From: Anniella stebbinsi
Taxonomy: Eukaryota; Chordata; Lepidosauria; Squamata; Anniellidae
Length of the DNA: 64,000 nt
Assembly: GCA_029215795.1 (NCBI GenBank)
Contig: JARDYH010000007.1
Location: forward strand, 79,743,763-79,807,762
Direction of reading: 5' to 3'
Below, piece by piece: positions 1-10,395 of the stretch. Each line of letters opens with the position of its first letter. Position 1 is the first letter of the stretch. The position numbers and the translations under genes are program-made. The notes under the pieces were generated by a model. The model saw nothing but the letters and a program-made list of their open reading frames with translations, searched no databases and was not told the DNA's origin.

Positions 1-599
1 TTTCAAAAATTCAAGCTACTGAAGTCTACTCCATGATATAGAGAAGCACTTTGCTGCATTTCTATAAATCCATCCCAAATTCTCAGTGGTTTCTTTAGCT
101 ATTCATGCTTTTTTAATGTTGTAGCTACACCCTGCTTCTGTTATGTCCTTCCTCCTCCTCCTCTTCCTCCTCACCTCCTTTTCTACCACTTTAGCCTCTG
201 TACATCTCTATACATTTGTTCACACCTAGGAGGGATATGTGCATTGTGTGAGACACACTTTCTCATTGATGCAGCCCTCTTTTGAGGATCAGATACTCCT
301 TTTCTTTAAACCGTTAATGGTACCTTTGAGATCCCAGTGATTATTCAAAGAAATGCTTCAGTAACTATAGCCGTCGCTAAGCAACACTATTAAGTTAAAG
401 ATTGCTGAGCACTTCTGCAAAACAAGCTTTCTACCATGGATTGAAAAACTCTAGGCATTTCAGACTCCATCCTGGCAAAGATGTTATTAGGAAATAAGTA
501 GACTCTGGAGAAGTGATTGGAGTTTGAAATCTGTGTAGGAAGGAACTACACCCATCCTGTTTACTTTGCCATTTCTTTCTGGATAGAGGCAGAGACAAA
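1..599. other. No recognised feature; short pyrimidine tract
   Basis: I recognise no gene or repeat family here. A CTCC/TTCC-rich pyrimidine stretch lies at about 144-186. The rest is ordinary AT-rich sequence without long open frames. Confidence 0.5.
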
Positions 600-1303
600 T
601 TGAGGGGTTATCTCTTATTGCTATGCCAGCTGCGCTCCTTCCTAGAGCTGGAAGAACTAAAGACAGTAGTACACACGCTGGTAACTTCAAGGCTTGACTT
701 CTGCAATGCGCTGTACATAGGGCTACCTTTGTGCCTAGTCCGGAAACTTCAACTTGTTCAAAGTATGGCAGCCAGGTTGGTCACCAGTACATCTAGGGGT
801 GACCACATTACACCAGTTTTAAAATCACTTCATTGGCTGCCAATCAGTTTCCGGGTGAAGTATAAAGTGTTGGTTATTACCTTTAAAGCCCTACATGGTT
901 TTGGTCCAGGTTACCTGCGGGATCGCCTTCTCCCATATAATCCGCCCCACACACTCAGGTCCTCCTGGAAGAACTTACTCAAATCAGCTAGAACTAGGCT
1001 GACGAGTGTTACCCAGAGGACCTTCTCTTCTACCACTCCCAGACTGTGGAATGGCCTGCCAGAGGAGATTAGACAAATTAGCAGTCTTCATGAATTTTAG
1101 AGAGCCATGAAGACCGCTCTCTTCCGGCAGGCCTATCCAGTTGAATTTTAAGATGTTTTTAATGATGTATTGGTTTTTATTTGTTTTTAATATTTCATCT
1201 ATTTTGTGGTCTTTGTATTTTATATTTATTGTTGTTCCCCGCCTTGATCTGGAGGGAGAGGCGGGTTATAAATAAATAAATAAATAAATATTATTATTAT
1301 TAT
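600..1303 (+). mobile_element. L2-like LINE, 3' end with reverse-transcriptase C-terminal remnant
   Basis: The frame at 600-1100 reads as the C-terminal end of an L2/CR1-group LINE polyprotein. Diagnostic strings are TSRLDFCNALYIGLP, KLQLVQSMAARLV, SLHWLPISFRVKYKVL and RLWNGLPEEIR, which follow the reverse-transcriptase core in this group. The frame stops at an in-frame TAG (about 1098) where the family normally continues into a short tail (RAMKTALFRQAYP can be read just after it). The 3' UTR ends in the hairpin-like GCCTTGATCTGGAGGGAGAGGCGGG followed by (ATAA)n and (ATT)n to about 1303. It is 5' truncated and a dead copy. L2 rather than CR1 is preferred because of the ATAA tail. Confidence 0.85.
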
Positions 1304-1375
1304 AGTTTTGCATCAGTATCAGAAGACACAATTATCCCTATGTGCCTAAGGTATGGTTGCTGTTGTATCTTATCA

Positions 1376-1453
1376 TTTCTTCCTTCCTTTTTCCTCTCCT
1401 CTTCCTTCTCCTTCCTTCCTTCCTTCCTTCCTTCCTTCTTCCTTCCTTCCTTC
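1376..1453. repeat. (CTTCC)n/(CCTT)n microsatellite
   Basis: An impure pyrimidine microsatellite of CCTT and CTTCC units, about 75 bp long. Confidence 0.9.
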
Positions 1454-2917
1454 TGGATGATTTTTCATGAGTGTTCCTAGGTTATACTGAGCTCAGACTC
1501 TGTGCCCATGGCCAGAGGATAAATAAGCCATGAAGACTTCAGAATGTAGAACTTTTAAATGTCACATTAAATTCTAACATTGCAGATTTTCTGATTTGGA
1601 AGTGGTTAAGGGCACAATGAATGCAGGCTGCTGAAGAACAACACAGATTTTCCTGAAAAGTATGAGGGCCAAATGCGTGCAGTTAGTAGCATTAACTTCA
1701 GGGCATGTCTGCCAGATGATATACTAATTTCCGATTTAGTACATTGGTACAATGTTTCCAATGGACATGACACATCATCATCCAAACCCAGAAACAATAG
1801 CATTTACTATCCTATAATTTAAAAGATCTATGCTTATGAATTAATTAACTACTGGGGTGATTACTTTGCCCCATTTGTGATACATTGAAATGGGGTCCAT
1901 TGATCCCAGAAAATTAAATTAAATCCTCTCTGTCTGTAGTCTGAGAAGTAGCCTGAACCCAATGCCTTCTTTTTCAAAGTTGCATAAAAGAGTAAATACA
2001 TTGTCTAATGCAAATATATGCCTGGACGACTGAGATATTGCAGTAAACTTTGATACCTTATGATGAAATTCTCTGTTTAAAGTTCAAATGCCAGCTCAAC
2101 TCTTACACCCCTTTTTAAGGGATGGGTGGGCAGAAAGAAGCCGATATATATCAAAGACCTTGAAGACAGATCATACTGAAAGTTGGTGTCCATGTTTAAG
2201 GCACCATTCTTGTTTTGCATTCCCCCAACACCTCCATATCAGAACTGGCCGAGAAGTGAAGGAGACCTCTTTCTTCACAATTTGAGACACTATTGTTGGT
2301 CGTAGCTTACACTGACGAACCCCCAAATCAATTATCCAGCGAAGTTCCACACTTGGAGAGGTTGCAGACTCAGGGGACCTAATACACTCTGACTGGTCTC
2401 ACTTCCCAAGTCCAGATCTTCCCAGTTCACCTCTGGGACTCCAAGAGAAGAAGCAAGAAGAAACAGAGAACTGAACACTCAGGGCCCATCTGATGCAACA
2501 TTCCTTGAGCTCTATTCAGGACAAGAAAGCCAGATCCAACATGTGAACTAGGATCAGTGCCTTGGTGACACTCCAAGAAGGGGTTGGGGCAGCAAGGCCA
2601 GTTGTAATGCTGCATCATTGGCAGATAGCAGTTGCTGATGCACCATCTTATCCTGCTCAGTTCTCAGTGACCATTTTCTAGACAGCACCAGTACTGTTTC
2701 CAAACCTAACCCAACAGTTATGGTATGACCACACTTAGAATACTGTGTACTTGGCAAGTATGGCACATGTCTCCACTGGGCTAAATGAAGTAGTGCGTGG
2801 AGAGAATGCATCTGACAAGGATATTTACAGGAAGGGAATGTGCTTCTATGGGGCTACCTAGCAGACAGGTGGCATTGAGCAAGATCACTTTTTTTTTTCT
2901 TTTAAAAATGCAACACT
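1454..2917. other. Unannotated single-copy-looking stretch
   Basis: I recognise no exon, RNA gene or repeat family. The open frames within it (up to 85 codons) lack recognisable domains and have no splice context that singles them out. Confidence 0.45.
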
Positions 2918-3366
2918 ATTTATGCAAAGTTCAAGAGCCCTAAACGGCTTGGGGCCAGGTTATCTGAAGGAACGCCTCCTCCCACATGTGCCTGCCCAGA
3001 CCCTAAGATCACCTTCAGGGGTCCTTCTCCATGAGCCCCTGCCAAAAGAAGTGAGGCAGGTGGCTACTAGGAGGAGGGCCTTCTCTGCTGTGGCACCCTG
3101 ACTGTGGAATGAGCTCCCTAGAGAGGTTTGCCTAGCACTTACATTATACTCCAGGTGAAGACCTTTTTATTTTCACAATATTGTAACAGTCTATTATCAT
3201 AATCTTTTAAGTCCACTGTTTTAAATCTGCATTGCTGCATGGTTTTTATTTTATTTTACCCTGGTTATGTTTTTATATTGTATTTTTATATCATGTTTCT
3301 ATACTGTTTTGTTGATGGTTTTAATTTTTGTGAACTGCTCAGAGGTAGTGTTATTTTGCCCTTCCC
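2918..3366 (+). mobile_element. L2-like LINE 3' end, divergent subfamily
   Basis: Broken frames still read like the L2 C-terminus: the stretch encoding KALNGLGPGYLKERLLPH, then GVLL, RRAFSAVAP and LWNELP. After this come the 3' UTR (TTTTTATTTTCAC, repeated TTTTATATTGTATTTTTATA) and GAACTGCTCAGAGG near the end. It belongs to a different subfamily from the copy at 600-1303 but to the same one as the split copy at 53,265/56,459. It is heavily mutated and 5' truncated. Confidence 0.75.
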
Positions 3367-4090
3367 TCAGGCTTATTCAAGTGGGGGTGCTTGTCCTGAG
3401 AAGGGGTGCTTATGACCGGGCCTAATATATAGGTGGTGTGGTAGCACAGCCCCCGAAAGGGCAACCAGGTAAAACCCACACTGCATACAGGGAGGGAGGG
3501 AGCCACACTTCGCTGAGTCTGAAGGGCTGGGCACAGATGCCTTATATAAGGGCAGCCACCCAGCCCTCAGCCCAGTGGCACCAAATATGACCCAATGGGG
3601 AATGAGCAACTACCTCCCCACGGTCAGTGGCAGGATGTGGGGAAAGGGCATATCCTGAAATATATGAGGCTGAAAGTTAAACTATTGATGATAGACAGGG
3701 ATAAATCTTCTTTCCTGCTAATAAGATTGCAGAAAGAAAACAGTTCTTTAATCTCCATATATTTGGTGGTGCATTCCACCCGAAAATCCCACATGATGCT
3801 CTGAAATGATTTGTCAAGATTTAGAACTAATTTTACACAGAGGACATAATAATTTGTGGTCATTTTTAACACCCAGTTAGAAGAAGAAATAGATTTGATA
3901 TGGCATAGACTTATAGCTTAGAAAGTGATAGATCCTAGCATTTCTCCAAGGGGATCAGCGAATAATGAAATTAATCCTGTAGGATTGGGATCCCCAGACT
4001 TGCTATACAGGTTTAATGTAGGGGGTCTAAATGAAAAAAAAATGCAAACATGATGCCATAAATTGGGTCATGCCTACATGCCTATATATG

Positions 4091-4134
<44 letters not shown>

Positions 4135-4703
4135 TAGTAGATTTTGAAGGGTTTTGTTCTGTTTTGTTCTGTTTTTAGCTCTGAGCACAACTAACATAAA
4201 TCACTGAGCACAACTAACAACTCTCCTTTTTAAGACACACCTCAAAGAGCTGAAATTGATGTGGATGGCATAGGAGGTTTCCATTTGCACTTCTGGATAG
4301 AAATGTGGCACTTTTTTGGCATGTGGATGGTATATGACTATATCCATCCTTAAGACGAACTTGGTTTAAGACAACACCTGAAGGGGTTTAACTTGGTCTT
4401 ATGAAAGAGAGCAATTGTCTCTGTGTTCATTTATTTGTAGATTTATATCACACTTTTACAATGTTTCAAGGTGGCTAACACAATCAAATCCAGTAAAATA
4501 ACATAAAATAATGTTTGTAAAGGAGCATAATAAAAACAAGGGATGGGAGAGGATTTACCAAGATGTACAAATTTCTTCATATTCAGGATGGAAAGAAATG
4601 AGTGGGGGAGAAAGTGAAAGGGACAGATTTGTCCATCCAAGCAAAGGACCTTGAGTGCTTATCTTTGAATCCCTGTGTATTTAGCCATGTTTGTATTTGT
4701 AAC
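3367..4703. other. Unannotated stretch with an (AG)n tract
   Basis: No recognisable gene. The first about 240 bp are moderately GC-rich. A pure (AG)n microsatellite lies at about 4094-4129. TGAGCACAACTAACA occurs twice (about 4183 and 4205), a small direct duplication. Confidence 0.45.
4094..4129. repeat. (AG)n microsatellite
   Basis: About 18 uninterrupted AG units. Confidence 0.95.
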
Positions 4704-5385
4704 TAGGGATGTCTATCGTATCGTTAAAATGTCCGATAATGATACAATAAGGTCATTATCGGACATCTGATTAATGATAACAATACGATAGAAAAACCTC
4801 TGATAAATATCCGATCCGAATATTTTCAGCCCCATTATATCAGATTATCGGACTGCCATATAAATAAACCTATAACTTCTGTATTTTAAAAGTTAGAGGC
4901 TTGAAACTTGGTCATGGTGCTTAAGGGGGATGTCTAAGTATGTGTATGAAATTTGAGATCAATCCCTCCAACCCTCGATTTTATATGAATTTTTGAAAGT
5001 TCGTACAACTTTTTGACAGGTCTGAATGAACGCACATGGTGAGCTGTCATTCTGACCTCTCAGAACTTAAACATTCTTTAATAACTTCATATAAAATCGA
5101 CGGTTGGAGGGATCAATCTCAAATTTCATACACATACTTAGGCATACCCCATAAGCATTGTGACCAAGTTTCAAGCCTGTAACTTTGAAAATATAGAAGT
5201 TATAGGCATTTTTTCTTTAAAAATCTAGCTCTATAGGGCACAATGGGGCTGCAAATTAAATATTGGATTGCCAATAATTATAGTGAAGACTATACGATTA
5301 ACCTTTGATATTATCGGAGATGATAATTTTTTTGGTCCAAAATTCTGATAATGATAAAATACAATAACCACCTCATTTTTATTTT
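4704..5385. mobile_element. Degraded foldback element, TAGGGATGT terminus, TATCG/GATAA-rich
   Basis: It begins TAGGGATGTC, one base from the TAGGGATGTG termini at 6319, 18,699 and 53,584. The subterminal region is full of GATAATG/TATCGT/GATACAA words in both orientations. Inside, a unit starting CCTATAACTTCTGTATTTTA at about 4871 and containing GAAACTTGGTCA and GTATGAAATTTGAGATC reappears in inverted orientation ending about 5213, giving an axis of symmetry near 5040. The right terminus (expected to end CATCCCTA) is not found, so the end is approximate. No coding capacity is visible. The hAT assignment rests on similarity of its terminus to elements with clear 8-bp duplications. Confidence 0.7.
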
Positions 5386-5446
5386 TATTTTTGCAGGCTT
5401 CTCATCCTTAATAGCTACATGGCAAGCAGGTACAACAGGATCCTCT

Positions 5447-5690
5447 GCTTGTTGGGATAGTCTATAACCTGGGCGTTACCTTAAGAAAGGCCCTTTCTCC
5501 AGTAGCTCCCCTTCACACCTTTCTTGGTGGTGGAACCAAGAAAAGGGCCTCCAAAGATGATCTCAGAGTCCAGATAGCTACATGTTGGAGAAGACAATCC
5601 TCCAGGTAACTTGGTTCCAAACCATTAAGGGCTTTACGGGTTGAATTTTCAGGTTTTCAGTCTTTGTAATCCGCTTGGGACTCACCCAAG
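5447..5690 (-). mobile_element. L2-like LINE fragment (reverse)
   Basis: Reverse-strand similarity to the L2-like 3' coding region: CCAGGTAACTTGGTTCCAAACCATTAAGGGCTTTACGG is the complement of the conserved KALNGLEPSYL segment seen in other copies here, and AAGAAAGGCCCT(C)TTTCT corresponds to the RRAFS segment. It is short and diverged. Confidence 0.6.
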
Positions 5691-6318
5691 TCTGCACTCA
5701 GAGGGTGGTTGAGGAGCTGCTGCTGCTGACTGCCCATGCAGGCTGGGCTGCACACTGCCCTGGAGGGCTTGGCAAGCAGTCCAGGAGCACCCCACAGTCC
5801 ATCGCTCCTCCATGCGAGCCACCATTTTAACACAAGATGGTGGCTCTAGATTTTCATATATCTAATGATGTGCATAATGGTGTCCATAAAGGAGCATTTC
5901 CACAAATGGCCAGATGAAAATCTAGAGCCCCCATCCTGCATTAAAATGGCAGCTCGCATAGAAGATGGGTGGCTGCTGGGTGTGAGCGGATGGGTCCGGT
6001 AGGCCCCAGCCACTTGTACAGTTTTGCAGGCAGGGGTGGCAGCTTGCTGAACCAGGTTGGGGGGTGAGCAGGGAGGAGTGATGGACTCCAGGACTCTGCT
6101 GGGTACCCACAACATCTCGAGCTTTGACATTTGGTTGGTATAGGAATGTAATAAATGAAATGAAATGAAACCTGCCCTTGGATTGAGCCTGGAAACAGAC
6201 TAGGATTCAGTGCAGTGTCTTTCCATGGTGGGAACAAAACTGCATAATTCAGAGCTCCACAATCCAGGGAGACATTGGGATGAGATGAATTTTGGGAGGA
6301 AACATAAAAGATGGTAAC
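5691..6318. other. Unannotated stretch with short hairpins
   Basis: No gene recognised. A hairpin at about 5816-5847 pairs GAGCCACCAT with ATGGTGGCTC, and the 3' segment has a similar CCATTTT/AAAATGG motif. The region resembles 32,496-32,815 in wording (AAAATGGTGGCTC) and may be an old repeat. TSD copy ATGGTAAC of the next element lies at 6311-6318. Confidence 0.4.
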
Positions 6319-8378
6319 TAGGGATGTGCACTGGATCGGACCCGATCCACGATCCGAGTCCGGTCCAGTGGGAAATCGGATAAATTATCCGATTTCCGAT
6401 CCCGCAGCTGGATCGGCCGATCCAATCCGAACCGGTCCGAAAAAGCTCCGAACCGGTTCGGCGGATCGGCGGATCGGCGGGCGCCCACTGGCGCCCACCG
6501 CCGCTTCCATTGGCGGGCGCCAGCGGGCGCCCGCCGATGAAAGTGGACAGCGGGGGGGGGGAGGAGGGGGGCACTTACCTTCTCGGCCCGGTGGCTCCCG
6601 TCCGGCGCCGGCGCCTACTACTACTAGCAGGCTCCGCGGCCTGCTCTAGGGTGGCGCGCCGGGTGATGTCATCACCCGGCGCGCTACTCTAGAGCAGGCC
6701 GCGGAGCCTGCTGGTAGTAGTAGGCGCCGGCGCCGGACGGGAGCCACCGGGCCGGGAAGGTAAGGAGGGGGTGCGTGGAGGGGAGGAGGGGGCGCGCGGA
6801 GGGGGGAGGGGGGCCCTTACCTTTCCGGCCCGGCGGCTCCCGTCCGGCGCCGGCGCCTACTACTCCCAGCAGGCTCCGCAGCCTGCTCTAGGATGGCGCG
6901 CCGGGTGATGTCATCACCCGGCGCGCTACTCTAGAGCAGGCCGCGGAGCCTGCTGGAAGTAGTAGGCGCCGGCGCCGGACGGGAGCCGCCGGGCCGGAAA
7001 GGTAAGGAGGGGGTGCGTGGAGGGGAGGAGGGGGCGCGCGGAGGGGGGAGGGGGGCCCTTACCTTTCCGGCCCGGCGGCTCCCGTCCGGCGCCGGCGCCT
7101 ACTACTCCCAGCAGGCTCCGCGGCCTGCTCTAGGATGGCGCGCCGGGTGATGTCATCACCCGGCGCGCTACTCTAGAGTAGGCCGCGGAGCCTGCTGGAA
7201 GTAGTAGGCGCCGGCGCCGGACGGGAGCCGCCGGGCCGGAAAGGTAAGGAGGGGGTGCGTGGAGGGGAGGAGGGGGCGCGCGGAGGGGGGAGGGGGGCCC
7301 TTACCTTTCCGGCCCGGCGGCTCCCGTCCGGCGCCGGCGCCTACTACTCCCAGCAGGCTCCGCGGCCTGCTCTAGGATGGCGCGCCGGGTGATGTCATCA
7401 CCCGGCGCGCTACTCTAGAGTAGGCCGCGGAGCCTGCTGGAAGTAGTAGGCGCCGGCACCGGACGGGAGCCGCCGGGCCGGAAAGGTAAGGAGGGGGTGC
7501 GTGGAGGGGAGGAGGGGGCGCGCGGAGGGGGGAGGGGGGAGGGGGGCCCTTACCTGCCCGGCCCGGCGGCTCCCGTCCGGCGCCGGCGCCTACTACTCCC
7601 AGCAGGCTCCGCGGCCTGCTCTAGGATGGCGCGCCGGGTGATGTCATCACCCGGCGCGCTACTCTAGAGCAGGCCGCGGAGCCTGCTGGAAGTAGTAGGC
7701 GCCGGCGCCGGACGGGAGCCGCCGGGCCGGAAAGGTAAGGAGGGGGTGCGTGGAGGGGAGGAGGGGGCGCGCGGAGGGGGGAGGGGGGAGGGGGGCCCTT
7801 ACCTGCCCGGCCCGGCGGCTCCCGTCCGGCGCCGGCGCCTACTACTACCAGCAGGCTCCGCGGCCTGCTCCAGGGTGGCGCGCCGGGTGATGTCATCACC
7901 CGGCGCGCTACTCGAGAGTAGGCCGCGGAGCCCGCTGGTAGTAGCCGCCGGCGCCGGACGGGCCGAGAAGGTAAGTGGCGGGGAAGGGGGCTTACCCCCC
8001 CCCCCGGAGCCGTCCGCTTCTATCCGCTGGCGCCCGCGGGCGCCAGCGGATGGAAGCGGGCGGCCCCAGGGGGGGTAGGGAGCGCGGGGGAGGGGGTTTA
8101 CCTGCCGGGGCCGTCCACAGCGGACGGCCCCGGGGGGGGGGGAGGGAGTTAGGCCCCCCCTTACCCACCCGCCGCCATTTTTTCCTCATAGACTTGCATT
8201 GCAATGCAAGTGTATGGGGAAAAAAATGGTGGCCGATCCAAAAATGTACGATTTTTGGGTCGGGATCGGACTCGATCCGGTCCGGGGGGCCTCCGATTTT
8301 GTCCGAACCGGTCCGGGACAAAATTGGAGGTCCTGATCCGGGTCCCGATCCGATCCGGGGGGTCCGTGCACACCCCTA
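6319..8378. mobile_element. Complete 2,060-bp GC-rich foldback hAT-like element with 8-bp TSD
   Basis: Ends are TAGGGATGTGCAC (6319) and GTGCACACCCCTA (8378). The flanks carry a perfect 8-bp target duplication, ATGGTAAC (6311-6318 and 8379-8386). Eight-base duplications and a TAGGG-type terminus are the hallmark of hAT transposons. Subterminal regions of 150-200 bp on both sides are packed with GATCCG/CGGATC words. The interior is extremely GC- and CpG-rich and contains six tandem palindromic units (separate entry). No transposase frame exists, so it is non-autonomous. The frames that can be read across it are repeat-coded and rich in P/G/R. Confidence 0.88.
6573..7970. repeat. Six tandem copies of a 242-249-bp hairpin unit
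   Basis: Unit starts, taken at the CACTTACC/CCCTTACC motif, fall at about 6573, 6814, 7056, 7298, 7547 and 7796 (spacing about 241, 242, 242, 249, 249). The 7-bp step is an extra AGGGGGG block. Each unit is an inverted repeat of about 170 bp: the arm from CTTACC through GGCGCCGGCGCC and GCAGGCTCCGCGGCCTGCTC mirrors back through GAGCAGGCCGCGGAGCCTGC to GGTAAG, centred on GGGTGATGTCATCACCC. Units are joined by a G-rich spacer (GGAGGGGAGGAGGGGGCGCG). Copies are nearly identical, implying recent tandem amplification or conversion. Confidence 0.9.
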
Positions 8379-8386
8379 ATGGTAAC

Positions 8387-8845
8387 AGTCCCAAGGCAGA
8401 TTTCCTCTCTCCGCTGCACAATGAATGACATAAAACTGGGAGCTCTATTGTCAAACTGTTGCTCATATTTTAACATTCCGAATGACAGAATGTCACATAC
8501 TATTGGCAGTGAGGCAATATTATTGCATCGTAGCATTGCAAATTCTGGTGTACTGTGTCTGTGTTGTTTTCTTTTAGGGAGGATGCAGTTAGTGCAAAGA
8601 ACAGAATGTACTTCTATTATATTTAAACAGAAAAGTGAAGGACTTGCTATTTCTTACTCAGTAGCTCAGGGAGAGCCTAGTCAAAGCTGCCATGTTGCTG
8701 CCATTTTCCCATGCAGAATTAGGTGTGCACCTCCAACATTAAGAGACTTCAGCTTTTTCATTGGCCTTGTATTGCAGTGATGTGTCAGCTTGTAATTGGG
8801 TCTGAGTTTAAATATAAATTTCACAGACAAAGTAACATACCAAGG
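8387..8845. other. No recognised feature
   Basis: Ordinary sequence with one 133-codon open frame (8379-8780) that overlaps the foldback end and shows no domain I recognise. Confidence 0.4.
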
Positions 8846-9290
8846 ATGATGATACTACTACTACTACTACTACTAATACTACTACTACTAATACTACTAC
8901 TAATAATATATTTCTTACCCGCCTCCCCCTCTGGATCGAGGCGGGGTACAACACCAAATACAAAATACCATAAAATACATATAACTGATTAAAAGCATAT
9001 AAAATTAATACATTATTAAAAGGCATCTTAAAATTCAACTGGGTAGGCCTGTTGGAAGACTGTTAAGTTGACGAATCTCTCCCGGAAGGCCATTCCACAG
9101 TCTGGGAATGGCAGAAGAGAAGGTCCTCTGGGTAATGGTTGTCAGCCTAGTTTTTGCTGACTGGAGTAACTTTTTCCCAGAGGACCTGAGTGTGTAGGGC
9201 GGATTGTATGGGAAAAGGTGATCTTGCAGGTAACCTGGACCCAAACCATGTAGGGCTTTAAAGGTAATAACCAACACTTTATACTTCATG
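8846..9290 (-). mobile_element. L2-like LINE 3' end (reverse) with RT C-terminal remnant
   Basis: On the reverse strand the frame 9289-9035 reads MKYKVLVITFKALHGLGPGY, then RLWNGLPGEIRQLNSLP, matching the copy at 600-1303 closely. The tail side holds CCGCCTCCCCCTCTGGATCG (complement of the conserved 3' stem) and a (TAC)n/(TAA)n microsatellite at 8846-8912 that takes the place of the usual ATAA tail. It is 5' truncated just upstream of KVLVITFKALHG. Confidence 0.85.
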
Positions 9291-9724
9291 GATGAGGCTT
9301 AATATGCTACAGCAGCTGTGATGTCATAGCACCCCTGTGTGGTTTTTGTAGAACAGTTAGCATACCATGGACCTTTATGATGCTTGGATGCTACCGTCCC
9401 ACACTATTTCTTGTAAATCACATTGCGTTCAATGGGATTTCCTCCCAGTTTAATGAGTATAGGATTGTAGTCTTAATAACCTTTTGCCACCAGGTTATGT
9501 TCACTATCAAAATGGGTAAAGCAGGGATGGAGAACTTCCACTCCTTCAGATCTTGTTGGATCACAATGTTCATTAGCCTCAGCCAGCATAAATGACAATC
9601 AAGGATGATGTGAGTCATGGTCAATATCATCTGGAGAATTATATCTTCCCCATCACTGGCTATAAAGAGTAGTAAAAGGTGGATGTTTTTCATTCTTTAA
9701 TTGCACAACTATTAAGACTATAGG
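9291..9724. other. Mostly unannotated; short interspersed repeat at 9395-9480
   Basis: The segment around 9420-9475 (TTCAATGGGATTTCCTCCCAGTTTAATGAGTATAGGATTG) matches a short repeat seen also at 34,228-34,315 and 46,375-46,450 (words GAGTAAGT, ATTGAACTCAGTGGGACTT, TAGGATTGCA). I cannot name its family. Nothing else is recognised. Confidence 0.5.
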
Positions 9725-9940
9725 AAGTTGCATCATACCAGGTCAGAATATTTCTTCGTCAAGCCCAGTATTGTTTAGTCTGGTTAAGAGAAGCTTTCCA
9801 GGGTCTCAGACAGGAACGGTGCCTTTCTCAGCACTTGTTTCTGATCCTTCAAACTGGAGATGTCAGGGTTTGAACATGGGAATTTTTGCATGCAAAGTAT
9901 GTGTCCAACCCACTAAACTATGAACTCTACGCTATTAGTA
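9725..9940 (-). mobile_element. tRNA-derived SINE (reverse, degraded)
   Basis: Reverse copy of a squamate tRNA-type SINE. The right end, GGGTTTGAACATGGGAATTT then TTGCATGCAAAGTATG and CCACTAAACTATGAACTC, is the complement of a tRNA-like head (anticodon-arm region and box B, complement of GGTTCAAACCC-type). The left part (CATCATACCAGGTCAGA, GCCCAGTATTGTTTAGTCTG, CCAGGGTCTCAGACAGG) corresponds to the SINE body. A forward copy lies at 23,505-23,725. Confidence 0.7.
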
Positions 9941-10079
9941 ATGAATGCTTTTTTCCCAATGCTGAGACTTAAGGAGGCTTTACAAAATTAAAACATATAC
10001 TATTAAAACATGTAAATAGAAATATACAAAAATTAAAAAATATAATTAAACCTGTTGTAATATTAAAATATTTAAAATA

Positions 10080-10395
10080 CAAATGACAACAACAACAACA
10101 ACAACAACAATAATAATATACTGGGACAGAACAATTCATACCAACAAGACAATACCCTGCAACCGACCAGACATAATGGTCATAGACAAACAACAACAAC
10201 AACAACCACATGCCTCATCAACATAGCAATACCGAATGACAACAATGTTGTTGAAAAGGAAGAAGAAAAGAGAGACAAATATACACCACTGGCCATGGAA
10301 GTCAAAGAACTACGGCAACAGGAAAAGGTCAGAATTATTCCGTTAGTCACATCAGTCACCGGCATCACATCAAAAAATTGTACAGAACACCTTCT
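10080..10395 (+). pseudogene. Non-LTR retrotransposon 3' coding end (R2/R4-like), 5' segment
   Basis: From about 10,121 the frame reads WDRTIHTNKTIPCNRPDIMV, then IDKQQQQQ. After a shift to the next frame caused by a CAA expansion it continues TTCLINIAIPNDNNVVEKEE, EKRDKYTPLAMEVKELRQQE and RIIPLVTSVTGI. The RPDI..ID..CLI.IAIPND motif set with the following K/E-rich helix resembles the C-terminal endonuclease-like domain I associate with R2/R4-type LINEs. The clade name is from memory and uncertain. The frame is interrupted by an L1 insertion after CTGTACAGAACACCTT and resumes at 11,307. Confidence 0.65.
10381..10395. repeat. Target-site duplication flanking the L1 insertion (left)
   Basis: TACAGAACACCTTCT here and TACAGAAAACCTTCT at 11,292-11,306 differ at one base over 15. 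They bracket the L1 fragment exactly and restore the host reading frame when one copy is removed. Confidence 0.85.

Noticed and set aside
6573..7970. CpG island / promoter
   Set aside because: The CpG richness comes from transposon-borne tandem hairpins. No TATA, initiator or downstream exon is seen, though CpG methylation could still be interesting.
6311..8466. P/G/R-rich frames over the GC-rich array
   Set aside because: They are overlapping frames on both strands of a palindromic GC repeat with few stop codons; no start context, domain or conservation.
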